From contig JARWKL010000012.1 in assembly GCA_029961685.1 (NCBI GenBank), positions 19,081,227 through 19,145,226 of the forward strand: a stretch of 64,000 nucleotides of DNA, given 5' to 3'. Under the pieces are notes generated by a model that saw only the letters and a list, made by a program, of their open reading frames with translations, was not told the origin of the DNA and did no database searches. Shown in pieces: positions 25,101 through 37,100 of this stretch. Numbering within the stretch: position 1 is the stretch's first letter; each line of letters starts with the position of its first letter. The DNA comes from Aristolochia californica (lineage: Eukaryota; Streptophyta; Magnoliopsida; Piperales; Aristolochiaceae). The translations under genes and the position numbers were made by a program.

Positions 25101-28100
25101 CCACATGTAAGCTTTCCAATGCCAATGAGGAAGCAATGGACCAATATTTTCCAATTGCTTCTTTACGTACTCAATTTGGCAATCCTGAATGATGAGGTCT
25201 GACATCCACAGTTGTTTTCCAGTAATATTTTGGGGAAGTAAAGGGGCAAGGACTCACTTTCAGCCATATCTTGTGCATGATTCAGTTAATGAACGTTGTA
25301 AGATGAAATTAAATTCATTTTATTTAAGTTATAAACATACTGAACATACGGTGCACCAAAAACTTATCCAATGATGTATACATCCTATTACTGTTTTTGA
25401 AATTATGTGCCCTTCAGACATTCTGAATTCTAGCATAACAATTTTTAACATATGAAAGGACATAAAATGGTGCAAACCAGAAGCTACCACTTACCATGAC
25501 AGCAAAAATTTGAGTATTCGGATTTTTACTCCCCAACCGTTTCTTTATTGCTTTGATGACATCTCTAGCTTGCCTGCCAATTAAAAAAAGCAAGTCATTT
25601 TTGAATAAGTTATAAGAGATAGAAACGGAAAGGAACAGTTCAAATTGCAAAAACAATCCTGCATTCGGAATATGAGGCAAGCCACTCGAGCATTAAAAAA
25701 TTGCAATCATGAGTACAAAACAACATTGTGAAAACAGTTGAAGAGCTAAGCCAACTTGTCTAATGTTGAAGAACATGTATGGGAAAGTCTTAAATGACTC
25801 TTACAGTAAAAAGTCTCACAAGAGCCTGAATTACTATAATGAAGTTTAACATGAGTCTCATGGGAGCTCTCACAAAAAGACTCTTAGTTTAAAGGTATTT
25901 GAGTTATGTTAGTCTTCTGAGTATGTTTAGTTATTTAATTGTTGTAGGATTTATATTTTAGTGTTTGACTTTGGGTGTAACTGGGACATGGGTAGTTTAA
26001 TTGTAATCTGATTCTACTTATTTCATCTATTACAAATAGACACTCATAGTACCCAATTATAATCAAGTCAAGAATTATTTCTCTTTTCCAGAAATTCAAC
26101 ATGGTATTTGAGAGGGGTCTGTAAATTGACACAACGTCAATTTACAGAGATGATGTGTTTTCTCTCTCAAACCAGGTTTAGTGTAATTTATTTATTTTTA
26201 CAAGTTCTTTCACTCATAATTTTTTAATTCCTTATTGAATTTCAATTGCCATATTCCTCAGGTTTGTTTCTTTTTGTTCTTCAAGAATAACTTTTGTAAT
26301 AATTCCTTCCAAAAAATCTATATGTCTAGTTCCCGTGAGCAGCTTGTTTGCTACTGAAAGTTCATTTCTTTTTGTTCTCCCCTATGCTATTGTCCAAGGG
26401 TTGTAAAAGTCGGTTCGCTTTACCGTATGACAATCTGGGCTAGGTGGTAGCATAGTCACATGGGACTCGTGTTTGTTGGGCAGAGTCTTGGCTCCTCCTA
26501 CTGCTAAGTCTACCATGAATTTATGTTTATGAATTTCTCCTCGTGCAAGCAAATCTTTCTCTCTCACCCGCATGAAGCAAAGTTGTGATAATATGGCAAC
26601 AGGAGGGAAAGAGAGTGAAAAGTTGATGATGATGGGAACTGCGAATGAAATTGTTAAAGCTCCAGAGAAAAGCCCTGTCTTCATGAAGGACCTGACAGAA
26701 GAGGAACAAGTTGTCGCTGTGGGCCACTCTGCTGGTTTATTTAATCTCGAAATGCTGGATTAGATCAATCCTCACATCTCATGACTGTTGCCACATGGGA
26801 TTTATTTAATGAGTTTAACCAAGTTCTCCTACTTCGAGTAGGACTCAAAATGCATGTTCCCAGCAAACAGTACGTCGCTGTCCAAATCCAAGACTTCTGC
26901 AGTTCTGTGTTTCTTCCTGCCGTCGTGTGTTCTTCAACCAAGAAGCAGAGGATATCACCTCGGATTCATACTGAGGCCTCTCAATATAGTCACCTTGGCC
27001 CAGCAAGCTGTCCTACTTCAAGTATGACTCAACAGCCACGATGCTTGATGCTAAGTTGATGCCATGACCAGAAAAAGAAAACACTTGCAATTCAACTTCA
27101 AATAGGAGTCTCCTCATCTCATGCGTCTTCTTCACTGTCAGTTGAGAAAGTAAGAGGTAATGCATTCTTGCTGAATCATGTAATGAAGCTGCGTGAGGTG
27201 TTGGACATCTATAACTGCAGCAGTTGAAGAAGATAAAAAAGAGGAGAAACTGAGAGGTCGCCATTGCGGTCTCAGTATTCTACCAATTCGTGGTCACATT
27301 TGGATGTGAAGATGTGTTGCTTCGGATGCTTGCCTTCATTATTACAGCCTTGTTTCTGCCCTCTGAAGTGATACAATTTTTTTCAGAACCCACGATCTTC
27401 ATTTTCGAGAAGACAAGCACTTCAGAAACTCTAGTCATTCATATTGCTTGGCTTTGCCTCTTGATGCCCAGCATGCAAAATCAGAACTCTAATTGAGCTG
27501 TCTTTCTTCAGAGACCAATCGCAGAGTCCTATAAGGTTGCCTTAGCAGATAGAAAGACCTTAATAGCTGCCTTGAACTCTCTTATCGAATGGTGGATTAT
27601 ATCCGAACAGGAAATCGAAGACCAGCTTTATTCAGTTTTGATTCAAGAATGCCGGCTCATATATTTCTGGTCATTGATGGCTGCTTAGATGTACATGGCA
27701 GACAAACAAGGGTATTTCAGAGTTCATTGTGATGGTGGCTGATATGGAACCACTTGAAATTCTTAATCCTTCATGCAGCAGCACCCAGCCGACTATCAGC
27801 AACTTCTACTTTCTCAACTATCAGCAACTTCAACTTTCTCTTTAATCATCATCTTCTTAGGCTCCTCCTACTCGGGTTAACTATCAGCAACTTCTACTTT
27901 CTCAACTATCAGCAACTTCTACTTTCCCAACTATCAGCAACTTCAACTTTCTCTTTAATCATCATCTTCTTAGGGTCCTCCTACTCGGGTTATGATCATA
28001 GAGCAGCAGCAAAGGAAACAATTATAGAGCATTGTCTCATTCAGTGCTCGCCCAGCAATGATTCTCTAGTCTTGCTGCTTTTGAATTGTCACCATGCCGT

Positions 28101-31100
28101 CAATTAGTATTTGGAGTTCTTCTGGGCTCAATGGGTTCTCCAAACGTCAGTAAAGAACAGTTGCTGTCTTGATCTTGGTTGGCATCTGTCACCCACCTGT
28201 TCACACCTGGTACGCAACTTGTGTTGAATTCCCAAAAGCAATAGTCATTAACAGCAGCACATTAACTCTCTTGGACATGCAATTAAGTCCTTTCTTTACA
28301 CATGGACTAGGTCCAAAATCTGTCTCCGGGACTTTCTCTCGAGTCAAGCCCAAGGACTTTCATTAAGGCCATATACAGCCTTCTTCAACTTACAAATTTT
28401 CCCACTCTCCCCTAAATAACATACTGCGAAGTTGCTCTATATACAGGTCCTCTATAACATTTCAATAAAGAATGCATTTTTTACATCTAATTGAAACGTA
28501 AGTTACCCATTATTTACTGCTAAATAAATGAAAATTTTAACAAAACTTGGTCAAGCTAACTAGGAGAATGTGTCAAAATACTTGACCACCAGTCTTGCCC
28601 TTATGCCTCTGTATAGTTCCATCGGGATTGTATTTAATGGTGTAAACTACTCTACACGCAAGCGTAACTGCTCCATCCGGCGGATTACATAAAGCCCACT
28701 GTTTGGGGGGTATTTAATCATTTTTCATTTATGTAATTTTGTCCGTCCTAGTTTACTTTGTTTCTACGAAAGTTGTTTCCCATAGAAAGTAAATTCTTGA
28801 TATTTAACGGGTGCAAGACAAGATTGTAAGTCTTCATATTGATTAAGTTATAAATAAGGGAGAGAGGTTCGTAAATGCTGTAATTTTGTCCCTTCAATTC
28901 CAACACTCCTCTCAAACTGGAGCACATAGATTTAGCTTGTAAAAATATTTGTCTCTCAATTTCCATTTTAAGCACTAAAAGAAATACAAAAACTAGTCTT
29001 CAACAAAAAGTTTGTCTTCCAAAAACTGTCTTAAACTTTCAAGTTTGTGCTTCGTACATTCTTGTCTCTCCCCCTCAAGCGAGGGACTATACCGCAAGGG
29101 TCCCAACTTGGAAATTTAAGAAAAAAAAAAAAAGTCTAACTCCCTCCTTTTCTCCCTCAATACCAGACCATCTCCTTAATTACATCTCAGAATAAAACAA
29201 ATTAACCATATAACTCTAGCATAAAGGAAAGCTAATTGATATCCTAGGAGGTACATAAACTATGGTAAATAATCAAAATACCATTTTTACAGATATTTCA
29301 ACACTAAGTAAATGGATGGTAGACAAAAATTGCAGCCATTTTCTCCAATGAACTTGCAAACACACTATTCTCTCACTGACAAGCAAAAAAATTATAATAT
29401 GTCATAAATTTTAGATAGATTCCCTATATTGTGGAAACATCTTCTTGGCTGAGTCTCATATGCCCTTAGCAGTTGTAGAAAAGAGTGTTTGATTACTCAT
29501 AGTCAGCTCCATGTTGTTTAAGAACCATGTTACAACTAATGCATTTTTCTTTTCCCATTCAACAGGAAGAGATGAGGAGTCATCTCGTATAAGACAATCT
29601 TTTGCCTTTCTTCAAAGTTTATCTTAACAGCCTAGACCACAATAGGTAGATTTTACCACCTGTTATTGGTGGTGATCTGAACATGAGTATTTCTTCATCC
29701 TCATTACTAGACTTGTCAGAGGTATCACTCACTTCTCTTGAACTAGAAGAGGCCATACTTCAACACCCAATGCTCATCAGCACAAAATTCAGTAGAAAAT
29801 CAAAATTAATTAAACCCAATTCCAGCCTTACAAAGAGAAGAAATCACAAATTAGACTTCTATATGGACCTACTATTTGCACAAGATATACAACTTATTTC
29901 CAAATTGAATTTCAGTATCAATCAAAGACACAATTCACCAAACCAAGCATATAACTTGTTAAAATACAAGTTCAGGGGTATTTTGGTCAATTCCTATATT
30001 TTCTCTGAAAAAGAACAATACCTCACTTGCTATGATCGACTTCAATGCCAAGGAAGTACTTGAGAGAGCCCAAATCCTTTGTCTGAAAATGTGTGGCCAG
30101 ATATTGTTTAACTTCTGTAATACCATCAAGATCATCACCAGATAACACAATGTTATCTACATAGACAACCAAAACCACCATACTAGCCTTCCTTTTAAGT
30201 AGGAACATAAAATGATCACAATGGCTCCTATAGAACCCAAATTGCAGTACCACATCACTAAACTTTTCAAACCAGGCCCGTGGACTCTATTTAAGTCCAT
30301 AAATAGACTTCTGAAACTTACACACCTTTCCTATCTCCCCTTGAGCAACATACCCAGGAGGTTGCTCCATATACACTTCCTCATGTAAATCACCATATAA
30401 AAAGACATTCTTCACATCGAATTGAAATAGACGATTAGTTCAGGACATAAGAAGGGAGGGCTCTACATGCTGGATGATGTATCCGTTTCTCGAGTTGTAG
30501 CTCTCACTACTGCAAATTCTTCTTAATTGTGGCATTTGCGCTTGGGACATCCATCACTAGCTAAGTTGCATCAGTTTTTTCCTTCTCTGCCAGCCGATAT
30601 TTTATTTGATTGTGAATCCTGTCAACTGGGAAAGCATCACCAATCCAGTTTCCTAGTTAGTTCTAGTCAAGGCACCAAGTTGTTTGAATTAGTCCACTCT
30701 GATGTATGGGGTCCATGTTAGGTTCTAGCCCATTTAGTTTTAAATATTTTGTGTCGTTCATTGATGATTTCAGTAGAGTCACTTGGATGTATCTCCTATG
30801 GGAGAAGTCCGAAGTATTTGATGTATTCCTCAATTTTGTCAATGAAATAAAAAATTAATTTGGTGCATGTGTTCATGTACTTCATACTGACAATGGTATG
30901 GAATATCTTAACCATAAATTTTCAGTATTTTGTGTTTCTCATGGTATTACCCATCAAACATCCTACCCTTATATACCACAACACAATGGGGTGGTTGAAC
31001 GTAAAAATAGACATCTCCTTGAGGTTACAAGGAGACTATTACTGCATATGAATCTTGCTAAATCTTTTCGGGAAGATGCGGTTTTAGCTTCGTGCTACTT

Positions 31101-34100
31101 GGTTAATCGTATGCCCTCGTCTGTTTTAAGTGGTCAAGTTCCTCTTCAGGTTTTAAAGCCCAATTGTAAGTTGTTTGGTGTGGCTCCTTGTATTTTTGGA
31201 TGTACATGTTTTGTTCATATGTTTGGAATTTCGGTCGATAAGTTGTCACCTCGGTCTGTCAAATGTGTTTTTTTGGGATATTCTCGTCGACAAAAAGGGT
31301 ACAGATGTTATGATCCTATTCGACCGAAGACATATGTGTCAGCCAATGTGACCTCTTTGAACATACTCCGTATTTTTCATCATCTATTGAGCTTCCTGTA
31401 TCACATGGATCTCCTTCAAACAGTCTTGTTCCTGTTGCAGTTTTGGTTGTACCAGCATCATTGAGTTCTTCATTGCCTCTTCGCGTTTACAGTCGTCGCT
31501 CCCGTACTCCTACAATGCCTCTAGCAGTTACCTCTATAAAGCTCTCTTCTCATGATCCACCAGCTTCCTCATTGCCTGCAGATCCTATTACTTTGACTTG
31601 GACCAACCTATTAGTCTACGAAAAATTGATGTACTTGGGTATTCTCATGCTGATTATGTTGGGTATAAGATGGATAGATGTTCTACATCAGGCTACTGTT
31701 GTTTTGTTGGAGGCAACCTGATTAGCTGAAAAAAAAAAAAGAAACAGATACTTGTGGCTACGTCCAGTGCAGAGGCCGAGTATCGAGCAATGGCTCATAC
31801 AGTTAGTGAGTTTATGTGGATTAAGTTTGTGCTTCTTGAGTTTGGTTTTACGTTACTTGACCATATGGTTATGAATTGTGAGGACCAGACAACCATTTTT
31901 ATTGCCAATAACCATGTATTCCATGAAAGAATGAAACATATAGAGGTTGACTGCCACTTCATGCGAGATGCAGTTATGCAGGGGAAGGTGGTAACTCTTA
32001 CCATGTAAAGTCTTTAAACCGGGAGATATATTTACCAAGCCTTGGGGAAAATGCGAACATGTATCCTTTAGTGACAAGTTGAGATTGTTTGATATCTACT
32101 CTCCAGCTTGAGGGGGAGCGTTAAAATACAAGTTTAGGGGTATTTTGGTCAATTCCTATATATTCCATATTTTTCTCTTATAGTATGGCTATTAGGTAGA
32201 GAATGTCTTATTTTATCTCTAGTTAAATTTTTATTCAATTTAGACATGTATTTTAGGAGACGGAATTTTGCGTATTGAGGGGTATTTTTGTCCTTTCGTA
32301 AATATTCACTTAAACCTTGATTATAAAGAAGCAAGAAGGAAAAACATCTGGTCTTGAATTGAATTTGCTGGTTTTGGAATTCTCAGGTGTTCAATATTTT
32401 GAAGGCAGTTTCCAAGGTTGAATGGAGCGGCGATAGGAGCGACCTCTGGAGCGGCGACGGAAGGAGCAAGATGAGGGATCATCGTCACTCGGGAAGAAGG
32501 CCCTATCGGAATTTGGGAAGCAGGAGAAAAATCGTCCCCTACATCTCGGCAAGCCAGATGTTGTGCTTACTCCCGACACTGTGTTTCCGCAGCAAACAAA
32601 CGGAGGCAATCCGCAGGCGACAACGGAGGATGGACCCTAGAGCACAATGAAAGGAAAAACAACCAGAAGGAAAGAAAATGGGAAGCCGGGAGACAGAACA
32701 TGACGATACGGCGACTCTGCGATCACAATGACTCTAAATCAACAGCGAAATAACAAGGTGGTGAGAATCACGATACGAAACGGCCGAAAAAGTTCTTTTA
32801 ACTCGATTCCCATGGCTGCACTCTCGGATTTCGCCCGCTGCCTGGAAGATGCTCTTGCCGGCCACGACCTGAGACTTCGGGAACTCAGAATTGGAGACAT
32901 CTCTTTCTCCCTCTCTGTATTCAGGAAATATGGCGTTCGAGAACTGAAGGTGATACAGAGACGTGAGCTCATCATAATGGCTCGAGTATAACTACCGGAG
33001 ACGCTCGGGCAAATTCAGTGCTGGAAGGAGATGCGAGCCGTAATTCTGGAAATTAGAGAGAAGCACTCTATATATTTCAAGCCGACGACGAGGAAAATAA
33101 GCCTTCCTCTCATCAACGATCCTCGAAATTTCCCCCCATTAACCCAATCCACTCAGAACCGTCAAGCCTCCCAACCACCGTCCCCCGTATCAACCCCCCC
33201 TACTTTCTCCCGCACAACACAGCAACTTCCTACCATAGATTTACTACCCGAAATCTTCGAAAATGGAAAGAAAAACCTCACTGCCGGCTTGATCGTAGAA
33301 TCGACCTCTAAGAAGTGGAATTGCGACAACCTCAAGATTTGGTTCGGAGACTTCTTTTGAACACAGCCCATGGTCGCGAGGATGGAGCCACGGAAATGGC
33401 TTGTTCTTCCACAATCGATGGAGGAGACGGAAGTAATCCTGGAAAACAGGAAATGGCTCCAAGAAGATGACCTGTGTTTCGTAGTGGACAGAAACTACAA
33501 TATGCAAGCCCCTTGGCCAATGGATCTCGATCCGCGGCCTTTCGATCAAGCTGTGGACGATGAAGGTTCTCAACGAGATTTTTGTAACCTTCGGAAAGGT
33601 CATCAAGTGGTCGGACGCCACAATGGAGGGAACAGACCTTGAAGTTGCGAAGGCATTCGTCGATCCAAACTCACGCTGGAGCGAGAAATGTTTCCAAAAG
33701 CTCTGCTTCGGGGGAAATTTCGTGTGGATAGAGGTATCTTTTGAGGACCTCTGCATACTGTGTCCACCGAAACGTTGCCGGACGCGAGGAAGAAGAAGCT
33801 CGACCTCGGACTCAGCCTCTCAGAGCACTGAACGAGTCAACTCCGGAGACATGAGTCCGAATATCTCCCACTCAGGTGAGTCATCCCCACTCCCGAGTCC
33901 TGACTCAGGTCTAAATTCAAAAAATCTTTCAGCAAAGAGCTATCCCGAGATTTCCCTTATCCCGAGACCCACTGACTATGAGTCAAAATTTTCAAAATTA
34001 ATTCCGTCCCCCTCATCTGGGAAGATGGGATACGAGCCAGTAACCCCTCTGCCGAGAACCATTTACGGTGCGTCAGAGGGTGCCCTCCCGAGGAATATTG

Positions 34101-37100
34101 ATGGCGTGTCAGAGCTATTTAATTCAAATCTGCCTATCCTATCTGGGAAGACGGGAGGTGTGGTACCAAATACTTTAATCTCGGGCCCAACTTTCGAAAA
34201 AGCAAATGGGGGTAACGTCTCAGATCAGCTCCCTTCCGGAAATTTTTTTTTAAAAATCACAGCCCACTTTCAAATTCAAAGTTGATGAATCAGGAAGCCT
34301 CTCCGAAATCAGTTTTTGCCTCGGAAAGCGAGCCTACCCACCCCATGAGTGCGCAGGGTACGCAGAACGAGCTTCAGTCCGTCCCTGATTCTCCTGAACA
34401 GTATTCTGATTATGGCTGCTCTTCTAGTACCGGCGTGGCTGATTTTGAAAATTCCGGAAATATCCTCTCTTTTCTCCACCTCTTTTCTCTCACCCTCCCC
34501 CACACCCATCAAAAATCTGCCACCTGATTCCCATTTCCAGAAATACCCTTCCCCCCAGAAAGACTATCCCTATGGCCCTAACACGCAGAATGTTGAATTC
34601 GATGGGTACAAGCAAGGTAGTCAACCCCGGACTACAGAAAACCGAAAAGAGGACTCTAATATCAGTCTTGAAGATAGCTCCTCAAGTCAAACAAAGGGCC
34701 CAAAAACTCCCTCAGGAACTGAGCCTGATATGGACCCTGAATCTAGAAGAACAGAGAGGCAGATGGAATCTACCCAAACTCTGAATACTCACATGGAGAC
34801 CGCCAATTTGGACTTTTCCAACTCAACTCCAGAAATACCCTCCGCTCCACCCTCTCCACCTATCCTGACCAAAAACAGAAGAAGAAGAAGACAAGTGGAA
34901 ACCGCCCTACAAAGGAGGCAATCTAACAGACTGGCTAAGAAGATGAGCATGGTTAAAACATCTCCCGCTCCAAATGATAGATCTGCTTGTTTGGTGAAGG
35001 CCCTCCAAGTGCAAAGTCATAAATATGACGATGAAACATGGCAAAATATGATGAGAGTGGCTAGCATATTGGGGGTTGTATACAAGGGTCAGTTACCGGG
35101 AGACACAATCACATCAGGAGTACAAAACCGAGATAGTAAATGATTTTGCTCTCGTGAAATGTCAGAGGTATTGGCGCCGCCCGAAAGCACGGCATGATAT
35201 CAGGTTTCCTCGCTCAATTCAAGGCTTCTATAATAATCCTCCAAGAAACCAAATGCCAAGAAATGACTGATACCATCGCAAAAGAGCTCTGGTCGTGTCC
35301 CTCAATTAAATGGGAAGTTGTGGATGCTATTGGTCACTCAGGAGGTATTCTTCTAGCATGGGACTCAACTTTCTTTGACTCTATCAACGTCATTAAGGGG
35401 CAATATTCATTGGGTATTCAATTTCGTGATCTCTCCTCCGGGAAACTCTGGTGTGTGGGAGGAGTATATGGTCCGACCAGATACAGAGATCGGAACTCTT
35501 TTTGGGAGGAACTTAATACTCTTAAGCAGAATTGGAATCTCCTGTGGATCTTTGCAGGAGACTTCAACGCTATCCGATATTGTCAAGAAAAAAAGCCTCC
35601 GGCAGTCCGAATTTCGGCCTCTATGCGAGGCTTCTCTGATTTTATTGGGGGACTGTCCTCAATATGGAGATCTATTTTTTTGCTTCTTCAGAATTTCTCT
35701 TCAGCCTGTAGATTTTTTGTGGGTAATGGAAGATCTCTTAAATTCTGGGATGACTGGTGGACAGGACAGGCACCTTTACGGAACTCCTTCAGCACTCTTT
35801 TCCTTCTCTCCACTCACAAGGAAATTACAGTTGCGAATGCTTTTGAGGGAGGGAATGTGAACCTACACCCCCGAAGGGGTTTAACAAACATGGAGGCCAT
35901 GGAAGCCAACAGCCTCTTAGATGCTTTGAATCATGTCAGAATTTGGCCTTCCAATGAAGACAAGCTCATTTGGTGGCCTAACAAAAGTGGGAAATTCTCA
36001 GTTGCTTCGGCATATGGATACATCAACGGTTGGGATCCGACGCAAAGGGAGCATGACATCAACTTCGTCTGGAATCTATGTGGCCCCCCTAAGGTAAAAA
36101 TTTTCATGTGGAGTGCCTGTCAAAAGTAAAATTCTCATGGCTGATGTGCTCAGAAGAAGAGGTCACCCATCTATAGATCCACTATGCCCTTTCTGCCACA
36201 ATGAAGATGAATCCACCAGTCATACTCTTCTTCAGTGCCAATTCTCATGGACTGTGTGAACCTCTATTTTAAGCAAATTGGAGATTCAATTTTGTATTGT
36301 TGTCGACCTGATAAGCTTTTGCAAGTCGATCTTGGGATATCCCCTTCCTGGCCTCGGTAAATTGATTATCTCAGCTTGTGCTAGCTTCGTTCCTTGGGGG
36401 CTTTGGAATGAACGGAATAGAAGGCGGTTTGATGCTAAAAGTGAATATGAGGCTAGAATTGTTGATAGAGTGATAGGGCAAATATCAACCTAGTTATTGA
36501 CAAAAAAAAACCCTCTCCTCTTTCAAAGGCACTGACATTCGAGACAACTGGAGCAATTTGGCGAGGATGCACATCGGAGCTAAAATCCCAGCTATGCAGG
36601 AATGGACCCCTCCGGAAACTGGCTACCTAAAACTAAACTTTGATGGATCTTCTCTTGGAAATCCCGTGATCGCGGGATTTGGGGGCGTCATTTCAGACTC
36701 AACTGGGAATCAATCTTTTTCCTATGCTGGTCCTTTAGGCATATCCGACTCAATGTCGGCGGAATTATATGGCCTTCTTAATGGATTGCGGGTGTTCAAA
36801 GACAAATGTAGTGGGCCTATTCACATCGAAGGAGATTCCAAGGTGGTGATTGGTTGGTGCCAACGCAATTTTTCTCCCCCCATAGAGGCATTGGGATGTA
36901 TTCCAGGAAATTTTGGATATTGTTTCTTCCTTTTCTTGTATTTGGTCTCACATTCCGAGATTTGCTAATTCGGCAGCAGATGTGCTTGCCAAGGAGGGAG
37001 TTTTCCTGCAATCTCTCGTTGTTAAGGATTTGCGCCCTCGGCTTTTGTAGTTTTGTAGTTTTCTCTTCCTTCTTTTTAATAAAATTACATCTTCATAAAA

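Larger units (their letters stand above)
19143..25494 (-). other. TOL intron 2, filled with retroelement remnants
   Basis: From left to right: a tandemly amplified LINE fragment (19.6-20.76 kb), a tiny insertion with a 13-bp duplication (20.96-21.01 kb), a broken copia element (about 21.0-22.9 kb), a CT-rich block (23.28-23.45 kb), two copies of an unknown segment (23.08-24.17 kb), and a short antisense LINE 3' end (24.2-24.36 kb). From 24.4 to 25.49 kb I see nothing recognisable. Confidence 0.8.

Noticed and set aside
32391..33371. Minus-strand frames over LINE-1 ORF1
   Set aside because: Antisense open frames of GC-rich LINE leader; the + strand frames align with LINE-2 ORF1.
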